From positions 9,769,484-9,833,483 of the forward strand of contig OX442421.1 in the NCBI GenBank assembly GCA_949361645.1: a stretch of DNA of 64,000 bases, given 5' to 3'. The stretch is from Spongilla lacustris. Taxonomy: Eukaryota > Porifera > Demospongiae > Spongillida > Spongillidae. The notes beneath the pieces are model-generated. The model was not told where the DNA came from. It saw only the letters and a program-made list of their open reading frames with translations, and did not search any database. Below, piece by piece: positions 1-14,900 of this stretch; positions within the stretch are counted from its first letter, which is position 1, and every line of letters begins with the position of its first letter. A program made the translations under genes and the position numbers.

Positions 1-183
1 TGCAATCTTACACCAACATATTTCACACATGACCAGGACTTTCAGTTTTAGGTTGTGATTTAAATGTATGTCTTAGCGCTTGCGTGTCACGTGCAGTTCT
101 CGAATTAGTCAATAAACATGTTCGGATTTCCGCGCACTATTGTATAACTCTAGCAAGGTGATTTATTTGGACGGGGTCAAAAC

Positions 184-3100
184 ATGGTAAGGATCCAGAG
201 GGGCTTATCTTACAAGCCTAAATTCCTTGGGAGATACATATGCGCATGGGTATGAATGGGATCAGGTGGGAGCGGTCTCCAGACACCACGTGTGTTAATA
301 GATACCAGGTATAACGCTATCAAGCTTTCCCGCCGTTCGCATCCACCGACGCAATGTAGGCCCGCGACAGTGGAGGGTTCACTCTTGTGGACTTCAGCAT
401 ACCAACTCGAGAGCTTCCTGTCTCGCATCCAGTCGCCGAAGCACCACTCTGTGGAGACGTGAGTGATATGATTAGCCGGGAGGGGGGGCGGGTGCACCTA
501 TGGGTACCCCCACCTATGAGGCGGAGGGTAGTCGGATGCCATGCTTGCAGGATAGGAGGAAGGTCTGCTGGCTCAGCGAATTAATTTAGTGGCTGGTCGT
601 AACTAAGCAGCAGTTTTGTGAATGAGAAACAGCTGCGTTGTAAGTCGGGCGTGTAGTAATGGGCAAGTCTTATATACATGTACATGATTATTACATGATT
701 AAAATCATGTTAGAATGATGGTTGAAAATGAAAGTGTTTTGGTTGTTGTGTCTCCCCTCCCTTCCCCCTCATCAGCATGCACAAAGATGTATAGCACAAA
801 TCACAGTACTATATGTGTGAGAGATTGGGCAAAATTGGAATTGGTACTTGGATGGTGTTTTAATAGGAAACTGAGAGTAGAAGGAAGGAGGGTGTTATCA
901 CTCAGGTGGACCAGGGTACTGCAGGGACCAGGGTACTGGAGGGACCAGGGTACTGGAGGGACCAGGGTACTGGAGGGACCAGGGTACTGGAGGGACCAGG
1001 GTACTGGAGCATTCAGCACGGTACACTAGTACCCTGGTCCCTACTGTATGTTAGATACTCATGATGTCCAGGGTACTGGTAGAAAATTGATTGCATCAGA
1101 AGGAGAGGTGATTAGGGAAATGTGTCATCCCAAATAGAGGGAATATCTTGATGTTAGCATTAGCACCCCTGCCAAAGTGGGTGTGGTCCAATTCAGTATC
1201 AAGAAGGAATGCGTATCTATATCAGAATATGGAATGATCTCAAGGCAGGGGGGAGGGGGGGGGGGGGGGGGAGAGGCATATTTGGCTGTAATAAACTATG
1301 CCTTCTCTTTCAGTGCCACACACAAGACCTGTGCTTCTTTGATCCGCTATGTGGGGGTTGCCAAGATCTCCTACTTGAGTGAGTCAGTGGCATAGGAAGG
1401 CTGGCAGAATGTTCATTATTTTATTGGTTTGATAACTGCTGGTATGGTTTTGAGATCTATATTTAGTTCAGGATGGTTGATGTGGCAGCATTATGTACAC
1501 TCCCCTCACCACCAGATAGGATATTGTGTACATTGCTATCCATTCCTTTGGAGGTGGGTGGGACTATTCTCACACAAGTTGTCATAGTTGCAAATTTGGG
1601 TTCCAGCCAAATGGAAATGTGGGGTACATGGAACTTAGGGAAGTGTGGGGTACATGGGGCTTAGGGAAGTGTGGGGTACATGGGGCTTAGGGAAGTGTGG
1701 GGTACATGGGGCTTAGGGAAGTGTGGGGTACATGGGGCTTAGGGAAGTGTGGGGTACATGGGGCTTAGGGAAGTGTGGGGTACATGGGGCTTAGGGAAGT
1801 GTGGGGTACATGGGGCTTAGGGAAGTGTGGGGTACATGGGGCTTAGGGAAGCTTCACCCCCTATACCATGCTACCAGGGCTCCATAGCTTCACCCCCTCC
1901 ATAGCTTCACCCCCTATACCATGCTACCAGGGCTCCATAGCTTCACCCCCTATACCATGCTACCAGGGCTCCATAGCTTCACCCCCTATACCATGCTACC
2001 AGGGCTCCATAGCTTCACCCCCTATACCATGCTACCAGGGCTCCATAGCTTCACCCCCTATAACATGCTACCAAAGCTCCATACTATACCATGCTACCAG
2101 GGCTCCATAGCTTCACCCCCTATACCATGCTACCAGGGCTCCATAGCTTCACCCCCTATACCATGCTATCAGGGCACCATAGCTTCACCCCCTATACCAT
2201 GCTACCAGGGCTCCATAGCTCCACCCCCTATACCATGCTACCAGGGCTCCATAGCTATACCATGCTACCAAAGCTCCATAGCTTCTTTTATTTGTGTTGA
2301 TATGTTTGGCAAGCAACATTCTGTTGCATGGTTACCAACCTTCTATTGCTTTCTATTGTGTCTAAGACCTCTGTTGATTACTGCCTACACTGTAACCTCC
2401 TAACTTGTGGGGTGGAGCAACTAACCATTAAGAATTAAAGGTTCAAACCTGGTTTGTATATGACTTTGTTTGTTGCCCTTTGTTGCCCTCTAGCTCAAAG
2501 ACCAGCATAGCGGAGCTCTTCGCTGTTATGAGACAATGGATACCACAAACACAACGAAACCTGCCTTCTCTAACGAGGGAGGTGAGTGGGTACAGAGGGC
2601 AAGGGGACCAGAAGGGAGGGCATGGGGACCAGAAGGGAGGGCAAGGGGACCAGAAGGGAGGGCTGGGGACCAGAAGGGGAGGGCATGGGGACCAGATGGG
2701 AGGGCAGGGGGGGATAAGTGCATATCCTACATTACAGAACCAAGTACTGTTGTGTGGGGGAGGGGGGTCACTTCCTGTTGATGCTGGGCCACACTTACAG
2801 GTCACTGGACACAAGCACACTCATCCACTGGACACAAGCACACACACACATCCACTGGACACAAGCACACACACATCCACTGGACACAAGCACACACACT
2901 CATCCACTGGACACAAGCACACACACATCCACTGGACACAAGCACACACACATCCACTGGACACAAGCACACACACTCATCCACTGGACACAAGCACACA
3001 CACTCATCCACTGGACACAAGCACACACACTCATCCACTGGACACAAGCACACACACTCATCCACTGGACACAAGCACACACACTCATCCACTGGACACA

Positions 3101-5866
3101 AGCGCACACATCCACTGGACACAAGCATAGACACTCATCCACTGGACACAAGCACACACACTCATCCACTGGACACAAGCACACACACTCATCCACTGGA
3201 CACAAGCACACACATTCATCCACTGGACACAAGCACACACTCATCCACTGGACACAAGCACACACATTCATCCACTGGACACAAGCACACACACATCCAC
3301 TGGACACAAGCACACACACTCATTCACTGGACACAAGCATAGACACTCATCCACTGGACAAAAGCACACACACTCATCCACTGGACACAAGCACACACAT
3401 TCATCCACTGGACACAAGCACACACTCATCCACTGGACACAAGCACACATACTCATCCACTGGACACAAGCACACACACATCCACTGGACACAAGCACAC
3501 ACACTCATCCACTGGACACAAGCACACACACTCATTCACTGGACACAAGCATAGACACTCATCCACTGGACACAAGCACACACATCCACTGGACACAAGC
3601 ACACACACACTCATCCACTGGACACAAGCACACACACTCATCCACTGGACACAAGCATAGACACTCATCCACTGGACACAAGCACACACACACATCCACT
3701 GGACACAAGCATAGACATCCACTGGACACAAGTGCACTCATCCACTGGACACAAGCACACACACATCCACTGGACACAAGCACACACACTCATCCACTGG
3801 ACACAAGCACACACACATCCACTGGACACAAGCACACACACATCCACTGGACACAAGCACACACACACATCCACTGGACACAAGCACACACACATCCACT
3901 GGACACAAGCACACACACTCATCCACTGGACACAAGCACACACACATCCACTGGACACAAGCACACACACATCCACTGGACACAAGCACACACACTCATC
4001 CACTGGACACAAGCACACACACTCATCCACTGGACACAAGCACACACACTCATCCACTGGACACAAGCACACACACTCATCCACTGGACACAAGCACACA
4101 CACTCATCCACTGGACACAAGCGCACACATCCACTGGACACAAGCATAGACACTCATCCACTGGACACAAGCACACACTCATCCACTGGACACAAGCACA
4201 CACTCATCCACTGGACACAAGCACACACACTCATCCACTGGACACAAGCACACACACATCCACTGGACACAAGCACACACACATCCACTGGACACAAGCA
4301 CACACACTCATTCACTGGACACAAGCATAGACACTCATCCACTGGACACAAGCACACACACATCCACTGGACACAAGCACACACACTCATCCACTGGACA
4401 CAAGCACACACACTCATTCACTGGACACAAGCATAGACACTCATCCACTGGACACAAGCACACACATCCACTGGACACAAGCATAGACACTCATCCACTG
4501 GACACAAGCACACACACATCCACTGGACACAAGCATAGACATCCACTGGACACAAGTGCACTCATCCACTGGACACAAGCACACACATCCACTGGACACA
4601 AGCATAGACACACATCCACTGGACACAAGCACACACATCCACTGGACACAAGCACACTCATCCACTGGACACAAGCACACACACACATCCACTGGACACA
4701 AGCACACACACATCCACTGGACACAAGCACACACACTCATCCACTGGACACAAGCACACACACTCATCCACTGGACACAAGCACACACACTCATCCACTG
4801 GACACAAGCACACACACTCATCCACTGGACACAAGCGCACACATCCACTGGACACAAGCATAGACACTCATCCACTGGACACAAGCACACACACTCATCC
4901 ACTGGACACAAGCACACACACTCATCCACTGGACACAAGCACACACATTCATCCACTGGACACAAGCACACACTCATCCACTGGACACAAGCACACACAC
5001 TCATCCACTGGACACAAGCACACCCACATCCACTGGACACAAGCACACACACTCATTCACTGGACACAAGCATAGACACTCATCCACTGGACAAAAGCAC
5101 ACACACTCATCCACTGGACACAAGCACACACATTCATCCACTGGACACAAGCACACACTCATCCACTGGACACAAGCACACATACTCATCCACTGGACAC
5201 AAGCACACACACATCCACTGGACACAAGCACACACACTCATCCACTGGACACAAGCACACACACTCATTCACTGGACACAAGCATAGACACTCATCCACT
5301 GGACACAAGCACACACATCCACTGGACACAAGCATAGACACTCATCCACTGGACACAAGCACACACATCCACTGGACACAAGCATAGACATCCACTGGAC
5401 ACAAGCACACACACATCCACTGGACACAAGTGCACACATCCACTGGACACAAGCACACACACATCCACTGGACACAAGCATAGACATACATCCACTGGAC
5501 ACAAGCACACTCATCCACTGGACACAAGCACACTCATCCACTGGACACAAGCACACTCATCCACTGGACACAAGCACACACATCCACTGGACACAAGCAT
5601 AGACACACATCCACTGGACACAAGCACACTCATCCACTGGACACAAGCACACTCATCCACTGGACACAAGCACACACACATCCACTGGACACAAGCGCAC
5701 ACACATCCACTGGACACAAGCACACACACTCATTCACTGGACACAAGCACACACATCCACTGGACACAAGCGCACACATCCACTGGACACAAGCATAGAC
5801 ACACATCCACTGGACACAAGCACACACATCCACTGGACACAAGCACATACTCATCCACTGGACACA

Positions 5867-5901
<35 letters not shown>

Positions 5902-8900
5902 ATCTACATGTACTATTTATGTACTGATAGCCGTTGATCATGTCTGATGTTGCATGCAGAAGTTATAGTGTTCTTTGATGGGTGCACACATGGGTGCACA
6001 CATGGGTGCACACATGAGCTGAAACAAAAAGTTGCTAAGCAGTGCCATTTTATGGAGAATATCTGGTGCACGAGGAAGTACTCGACATGAGTGGCTTTAG
6101 ATACCATACTTAAAACACCACAGAGTAACAGTTGTAGGATAGAATCTGATATAAAGGAGCGACAGAAGTATATGGAGACAGGCGATGAAAGGTTTGCCTG
6201 TGTGGCACACGTGTGTGTATGTCATCATAAGCAAGAGCATTATGGTTCCTTATAGAATAGCCATGCAGAGATGAAGAGAGTGATGCCCTTGGGCACATCA
6301 ACTAATGTACTTTTTTGACTTACAGCATTTTGCAATTGCGTTCTTAAACAACTTTATATACAGGTATAACATAGCCAATCATAACGCACATAGAATATGA
6401 CCAATCATGTAAGTTCTATACTTGCCACATTTTAGTTTACATATCTGTATACATCAGGCTAGACATCAGGTATGTTAACTTCTAAACCACACAAACAGCT
6501 TCACATCCGTTTTACACCACAGCAAAATAGTGTCAATGCCCAGAGGCAACTGATGCATGAATTACATCCACATGCATTTCATGACAAAGATAGAACCTGC
6601 CTGGAGCCTTAGGAAGGAGAGAATTTCGTTGCTATGGCAAAAGTCTGTGTGCAAGTGGGATGCGAAGTTGTTTGTGTGGTTTAGAAATTAACATAAACTA
6701 AAAGTCACAAGATGTGGTTAGTGGGACCAAAATTGCCCTGGCATTCTGCCTTAGTGGTCGACATTGATGGGTGCTACTTTTTGGGACAGGGTTGAAAATA
6801 CATTGATTATAATGAGTACACAATTATACATAGTCACAGCTATATATAAGAACCCCAAACACTTCTACAACCAAAAGGATGCATGACCATCCTCTTAGGG
6901 CACATGACCATCCTCTTAAGGCACATGACCATCCTCTTAGGGCACATGCCTCATCATTTCTACGATGCTCGGCCTCTTCCCCTGTACCATAGCAGTATGT
7001 TTGCAGGTTTGAGCCGCTTTTTGTAGAAATTGCAAAATTTAGCGGATTGATGACGTGTCTGCTGGTATGGATTGGTCTTTGGGAAGAATGCCACTTACTT
7101 TCTCCATTTGTGGGGAAAGGCGTGCATGCCTTGTGGCAGACGTCAGCAATTCCGTCTATTACAAATATGTAAAACTAAATAAGTTTCTTGTTTTTAAGAA
7201 TACAATTGCAAAATGCTGTAGGTAGCACAGCTTGCTGTATAGAAGGACCTAGGCGCAAATAAGCTAGAATTACAACTCTGCATGGCATCTCCAGTACTCC
7301 TGCGTAAGTTAATAAAGTATGGAGAAGTACTCAATTGCATCATGCTGATGGTTTGATCTGATTGTATCTTTCCACTGTTTTGCTCATTGCACTTGACCAC
7401 ATTGCATCATTGCACTTAACCACATTGCTGACCACATTGCATCATTGCACTTTGTACATTGTTTGAGTGCACTAAGAACACTAGGGCCACCGTAATATTT
7501 GGGTGTTTTCGTAGCAAGCTCAACCAGTGAGATTACCAGTGAGAGATAACCAGTGAGATAACCAGTGAGATAACCAGTGACTAAGTTGCCAGTCATGATA
7601 GTTGAAACATTGGCAACCTTTAAAGATCAGCTGGTTATTTTATAGATTCTTCGGCGAGGAGCCAATGTCAATGACAGAGACAGTCTTACCGATCTCTCCT
7701 TGTTACACTATGCCTGCAAGTCTGGAGCTGGTGAGGGTGTGGAGTGAGCTGGACAGAGTGAGGAGTGACCTTGTGAGGGTGTGAGGAGTGATCTTGTGAG
7801 GAGTGACCTTGTGAGGTGTGAGGAGTGAACGGGTGAGGTGTGAGAAGTGAACGGGTGAGGTGTGAGAAGTGACCTTGTGAGGTGTGAGGAGTGCTTGGAG
7901 ACCTTGTGAGGTGTGAGGAGTGACCTTGGAGACCTTGTGAGGTGTGAGGTGTGAGCTGGTGAGGGTTTGAGGAGTGAGGTCTGAGGATGTGGAAGGAATC
8001 TGGATTGTTAGCTATTCTATTTGGTGATTATATATATCTGCTTCCTCCATACAGCTGGCATAGGGAATGAAACAGCTGCTACTAATCTGGTCAATTCACT
8101 GCTTCAGAAAGTACATATGGTGTTATGTTGTGTTGTACATGTGGTGTTATGGTGTGGTGTTATGTTGTGTTGTACATGTGGTGTTATGGTGTGGTGTTAT
8201 GTTGTGTTGTACATGTGGTGTTATGTTGTGTTGTACATGTGGTGTTATGGTGTGGTGTTATGTTGTGTTGTACATGTGGTGTTATGGTGTGGTGTTATGT
8301 TGTGTTGTACATGTGGTGTTATGTTGTGTTGTACATGTGGTGTTATGGTGTGGTGTTATGTTGTGTTGTACATGTGGTGTTATGGTGTGGTGTTATGGTG
8401 TGGTGTACATGCGGTGTTATGGTGTGGTGTACATGTGGTGTTATGGTGTGTTGTACATGTGGTGTTATGGTGTGGTGTTATGCTGTGTTGTACATGTGGT
8501 GTTATGGTGTGGTGTTATGCTGTGTTATACATGTGGTGTTATGGTGTGGTGTTATGCTGTGTTGTACATGTGGTGTTATGGTGTGGTGTTATGCTGTGTT
8601 GTACATGTGGTGTTATGGTGTGGTGTTATGGTGTGTCCTTGTGACTGCATTCTTCCACACCTTGTCATCTCCAAAGGGAGCAGATGTAGAGATGAGGTGC
8701 AGGTGGACCAACATGAATGCCCTCCACTACGCTGTGTACTTTGATGTGGCCCAGGTGGTAGACCTGTTGGCTGCCCAGGCACCAGGTACTGTTGCATGGT
8801 TACATAATACATGCACATCCACATGTACACATGACATACATGCACACATACATGTACACATATTACATCATATACATTACTCAAACACACACTGCAAGCA

Positions 8901-11900
8901 GACTCTATGGTTATACGAACTGTATAACCATAGTCTGCTTGCGTGACATTACATTGTCATACACAGTAACTTTGTTACATGTGATAATGCACACATCTAC
9001 ATGTGAAGCATGCTCAGATGTATCAGCTTGTGCGAGGTCACATTCCTGCACTGCAAGTCCACATTCTTACATTACACATGCACGTATTACTCTTTTATCA
9101 GTGCAATTAATTCCTTACGAGGTTATTAAATTGTGGCAATAACCTCATAACTAATAGCAGTACACCATGGTTTAATAAATTTATTGTCATTCATAAAACC
9201 TTACACTTGATTTTAGTGGTTTGATACCCATCTCCCCTCCCTTCCTCCATCTTCCCTCCTCTCTCTCCCTCTCTTCTCTCTCTCCCCTCCCTTCCTCCAT
9301 CTCCCCTCCTCTCTCTCCCTCTCTTCTCTCTCTCCCCTCCCTTCCTCCATCTCCCCTCCTCTCTCTCCCTCTCTTCTCTCTCTCCCCTCCCTTCCTCCAT
9401 CTCCCCTCCTCTCTCTCCCTCTCTTCTCTCTCTCCCCTCCCTTCCTCCATCTCCCCTCCTCTCTCTCCCTCTCTTCTCTCTCTCCCCTCCCTTCCTCCAT
9501 CTCCCCTCCTCTCTCTCCCTCTCTTCTCTCTCTCCCCTCCCTTCCTCCATCTCCCCTCCTCTCTCTCCCTCTCTTCTCTCTCTCCCCTCCCTTCCTCCAT
9601 CTCCCCTCCTCTCTCTCCCTCTCTTCTCTCTCTCCCCTCCCTTCCTCCATCTCCCCTCCTCTCTCTCCCTCTCTTCTCTCTCTCCCCTCCCTTCCTCCAT
9701 CTCCCCTCCTCTCTCTCCCTCTCTTCTCTCTCTCCCCTCCCTTCCTCCATCTCCCCTCCTCTCTCTCCCTCTCTTCTCTCTCTCCCCTCCCTTCCTCCAT
9801 CTCCCCTCCTCTCTCTCCCTCTCTTCTCTCTCTCCCCCTCTTCTCTCTCTCCCCTCCCTTCCTCCATCTCCCCTCCTCTCTCTCCCTCTCTTCTCTCTCT
9901 CCCCTCCCTTCCTCCATCTCCCCTCCTCTCTCTCCCTCTCTTCTCTCTCTCCCCTCCCTTCCTCCATCTCCCCTCCTCTCTCTCCCTCTCTTCTCTCTCT
10001 CCCCTCCCTTCCTCCATCTCCCCTCCTCTCTCTCCCTCTCTTCTCTCTCTCCCCTCCCTTCCTCCATCTCCCCTCCTCTCTCTCCCTCTCTTCTCTCTCT
10101 CCCCTCCCTTCCTCCATCTCCCCTCCTCTCTCTCCCTCTCTTCTCTCTCTCCCCTCCCTTCCTCCATCTCCCCTCCTCTCTCTCCTCCCTCCTCTCTCTC
10201 CTCCCTCCTCTCTCTCCTCCCTCCTCTCTCTCCTCCCTCCTCTCTCTCCTCCCTCCTCTCTCTCCTCCCTCCTCTCTCTCCTCCCTCCTCTCTCTCCTCC
10301 CTCCTCTCTCTCCTCCCTCCTCTCTCTCCTCCCTCCTCTCTCTCCTCCCTCCTCTCTCTCCTCCCTCCTCTCTCTCCTCCCTCCTCTCTCTCCTCCCTCC
10401 TCTCTCTCCTCCCTCCTCTCTCTCCCCTCCCTTCCTCCATCCATATCCTCCCTCTCATTTAGCTCTCATCCAGTCCACATGTTCAGAGTTCAATGGCGGC
10501 ACTGCTCTACATATTGCAGCTGCCAATCTTTCCCTTCAGTCTGCCAGGGTCCTTGTAAGTTGGGTCTCATGTTAAACATAGCCCCCATTTGCAAGCAAAT
10601 ACAAGCATTGCAATATTGTTATCTATCTGGATAGTTATCTATTTGGGTAGTTATCTATTTGGGATATTACTTAACTACCCCCTTCTCCACTCTACTCCAC
10701 CCCAGTGTCTTGGACACACAGTATGTGTTATTGTTGGAAGTTGTGTATGGGCAGGTGTTGGATGTTGATTGTTGAAGAGAGCATACAAAGTGCCTACAAA
10801 GTGCTTGCTATAGCTTGTTGTAGCCTTTGACTGATTGCAAAAGCCATCTTGTTCTCAGCTGATTGTTCTCTCCTCTTCCAAGTGTTTATATCTGTTCCCT
10901 CGCACCGTTCAACTCAGTCATATATATATATATCGTTGCAGCTGGAGCATGGAGCCGATGGCAGTCTGAAGGACCTAGGTGGAAGACTTCCATATGAGTG
11001 TGTTCCCATAGGTATGTGAGGATGTTTGTGTGGTGTGTGATAAGGGGACTGTGTGGGGGGGGGGGAGTATGATGTGGTGGTATATATTTGGTTATTGTGC
11101 CATATTATGTGGGGGGGCTTTAGCCAAGTTCAAGATTGGACAAAGCCCCAGCAATCCTGCTAATTAAAGCACTTTTTTACCTGGCAGTGGGGGCACTACA
11201 GAGGGGGCAGTGGGGGTGAGGGGGCACTACAGAGGGGGTAGTGGGGGTGATGGGGGCACTACAGAGGGGGCAGTGGGGGTGAGGGGGCACTACAGAGGGG
11301 GCAGTGGGGGTGGGGGGGCACTACAGAGGGGGCAGTGGGGGTGAGGGGGGCACTACAGAGGGGGTAGTGGGGGTGAGGGGGCGGGCTACTACATAAGTTG
11401 TATTATTATTACAGACGTACCAGCAAAACTTAAGAACACGGCGTTGGAGATGGTCACTGTGTTGAAAGATTCTGCAGAAAAATCCATAGCCAACGTTAAG
11501 GTGTGTGTCATATGCTTGGCATGCCTGTGAGATGCATGCCCTGAGGTGTGTACCATACAGTAACAATAGCCTACCCTCCCCCATCCCCCAGTAAAGATTA
11601 TTAAACTGACACCCATCAGTACACAGTTTACTATCCTCACACTCATCACAATGGTCTGATAGTCGATATGTCTGATATGGTTACTTAGTGGTGCTAATGT
11701 AAGCCTTCATCCAATAACCTTGTGGTGCTGTTTGTGTAAGCTAAGTCATGTGAGCATGTGCAACCATTTGGTGACATGTGTACACATACACACCACCTCA
11801 CACAATACACATGCACATATACACACCACCTCACACAATACACATGCACATATACACACCACCTCACACAATACACATGCACATATACACACCACCTCAC

Positions 11901-14900
11901 ACAATACACATGCACATATACACACCACCTCACACAATACACATGCACATATACACACCACCTCACACAATACACATGCACATATACACACCACCTCACA
12001 CAATACACATGCACATATACACACCACCTCACACAATACACATGCACATATACACACCACCTCACACAATACACATGCACATATACACACCACCTCACAC
12101 AATACACATGCACATATACACACCACCTCACACAATACACATGCACATATACACACCACCTCACACTACACATGCACATATACACACATACATGCCATGG
12201 ATACAGAGTTCCAACATGAGTATGGCCACAGCTTCGAAGACTCAAGTGTCCAAGCCTAAATCTGACTCAGTACATAGCAAGGAATTACATGGAGCGCCAA
12301 AGTCCCCTGCATCGAAGATGATGACCTCGTCTAACAAGGTACCTACACCAAAACCTCCCTCCCCGAAGCCACACAACAGCAGAGCACCCCAAAAGCCTCC
12401 TCCCACTCCAGTCTTGGAAGGGACAACAGGTGGGTGGGTGGGTGCCTTGGTGACTGCCACTGTGATACACAACACCTCTGCAGCATCCCCCTTGCCTCCA
12501 GATGTTGCTGCTGGTCCCCAGGGGACAGACACTCCTTCAGGGATCGTTGGGCGTGAAGTTACCTTGGCAACTCTAGGACTTAAGATAGGGGATCACGTTG
12601 TGGTTGATGCAACGTCAGCAAAGCCCAAGGTAGGAACACTGTGTGGAGTATACAAGAATGCACAGAGGCAAAGGGTGTATGGGGATTAGATATACAGAGG
12701 TATACAGAGGTGTACAGTATGGACAGGGGTGTACACATGGACATACAGCCCAGGAATATATTGATTGGAGGGTATTAATAGTGTTCACCACACCTTCCAT
12801 ATTAATGGTTATGTTCACCACACCCTCCATATTAATGGTTATGTTCAACACATGGGTCCTCCATATTAATGGTTATGTTCAGCACACCCTCCATATTAAT
12901 GTTTATGTTCACCACACCCTCCATGTTAATGGTTATGCTCAACACATGGGTCCTCCATATTAATGGTTATGTTCAGCACACCCTCCATATTAATGTTTAT
13001 GTTCACCACACCCTCCATATTAATGGTTATGCTCAACACATGGGTCCTCCATATTAATGGTTATGTTCAGCACACCCTCCATATTAATGGTTATGTTCAC
13101 CACACCCTCCATATTAATGGTTATGCTCAACACATGGGTCCTCTAGCAAGGAACTATTCGCTTCTATGGAGCTACTGAGTTTTCCCAGGGTCAGTGGGCA
13201 GGTATTGAGCTGGATGATGATGCGGGCAAGAACGATGGCTCTAGTGGAGGGATCAGGTACTTCACCTGCAAACCTAAGCATGGTATGTGTCATTTGATAG
13301 GACAATGGACCATGAGATGTGATGTCATGACGATGGGGCATGTGATGTGATAGTACAGATATATATGCATATTCAAGTGTATGCTTTTATTCCTCATTTG
13401 GTGAGCCGTATCAAGTGTGCATACTCACATATGCAGACAGTACATGTAGTGTGCATACTCACATATGCAGACAGTACATGTAGTTGCATACTCACATATG
13501 CAGACAGTACGTGTAGTGTGCATACTCACATATGCAGACAGTACATGTAGTGTGCATACTCACATATGCAGACAGTACATGTAGTGTGCATACTCACATA
13601 TGCAGACAGTACATGTAGTGTGCATACTCACATATGCAGACAGTACATGTAGTGTGCATACTCACATATGCAGACAGTACATGTAGTGTGCATACTCACA
13701 TATGCAGACAGTACATGTAGTGTGCATACTCACATATGCAGACACTACATGTAGTGTGCATACTCACATATGCAGACAGTACATGTAGTGTGCATACTCA
13801 CATATGCAGACAGTACATGTAGTGTGCATACTCACATATGCAGACAGTACATGTAGTGTGCATACTCACATATGCAGACACTACATGTAGTGTGCATACT
13901 CACATATGCAGACAGTACATGTAGTGTGCATACTCACATATGCAGACAGTACATGTAGTGTGCATACTCACATATGCAGACAGTACATGTAGTGTGCATA
14001 CTCACATATGCAGACAGTACATGTAGTGTGCATACTCACATATGCAGACAGTACGTGTAATGTATACATGTAGTGTGCATACTCACATATGCAGACAGTA
14101 CGTGTAGTGTGCATACTCACATATGCAGACAGTACGTGTGTGTGCATACTCACATATGCAGACAGTACATGTAGTGTGCATACTCACATATGCAGACAGT
14201 ACGTGTAATGTGCATACTCACATATGCAGACAGTACGTGTAGTGTGCATACTCACATATGCAGACAGTACATGTAGTGTGCATACTCACACACACAGGAA
14301 TCTGGTGTGACACTTGACATAACTCCACCCATCCCACTAGGCCTGTTTGTCCAGCTGAACCGTATATCAAAACCGCCTCCCACCAAAGCCACCACTCGTA
14401 AGAAGGCCATTGAAAAGCGGGACTCCATTGAGATCACCAATAAGGCCATTGAGAGCCACTCACAGATATCAATGAACACAGAATTGAAGGTAACATGCAG
14501 GCAGTGATACATTTGGGGGCCAATGATACATTTGGGGGTGGGGGAGGGGGGGGGGGGCCAATGATACATTTGGGGGCCAATGATACATTTGGAGGCCAAT
14601 GATACATTTGGGGGGCCAATGATACATTTGGGGTGCCAATGATACATTTGGGGGGCCAATGATACATTTGGGGTGCCAATGATACATTTGGGGGGCCAAT
14701 GATACATTTGGTGGGCCAATGATACATTTGGGGGACCAGTGATACATTTGGGGGGCAATCAAATGTGTCATTTGCAGTATTGTTAATCAAAGATGCATAA
14801 GTATGTCATGGTAACATCCGTAATAAGGCATTTCTAACAAGTACTCTGTGTCTCAACATCCAACTTCAATCTAATTATATTTCACGTGTGCTGCGCATTA

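Noticed and set aside
2718..5899. Many overlapping ORFs of 70-280 aa
   Set aside because: Artefacts of the CACTGGACACAAG minisatellite, open in several frames at once.
8021..8946. Three long C/V/W-rich ORFs
   Set aside because: Translation of the 37-bp TGTACATGTGGTGTTATGG array; only 8055-8110 and 8677-8785 are exons.
9187..10462. 413-423-aa open frames on both strands
   Set aside because: Translation of a 50-bp/14-bp pyrimidine repeat; a flanking exon splice site shows it is intronic.
12430..12501. 72-nt intron within CLIP exon 12207-12629
   Set aside because: Splice signals exist, but the stretch is an open multiple of three, so it is kept as optional coding sequence.
13420..14297. CRISPR-like regular 34-bp repeats
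   Set aside because: No unique spacers; contiguous tandem repeat in a eukaryotic intron. The same applies to the 56-bp array at 26200-26480.
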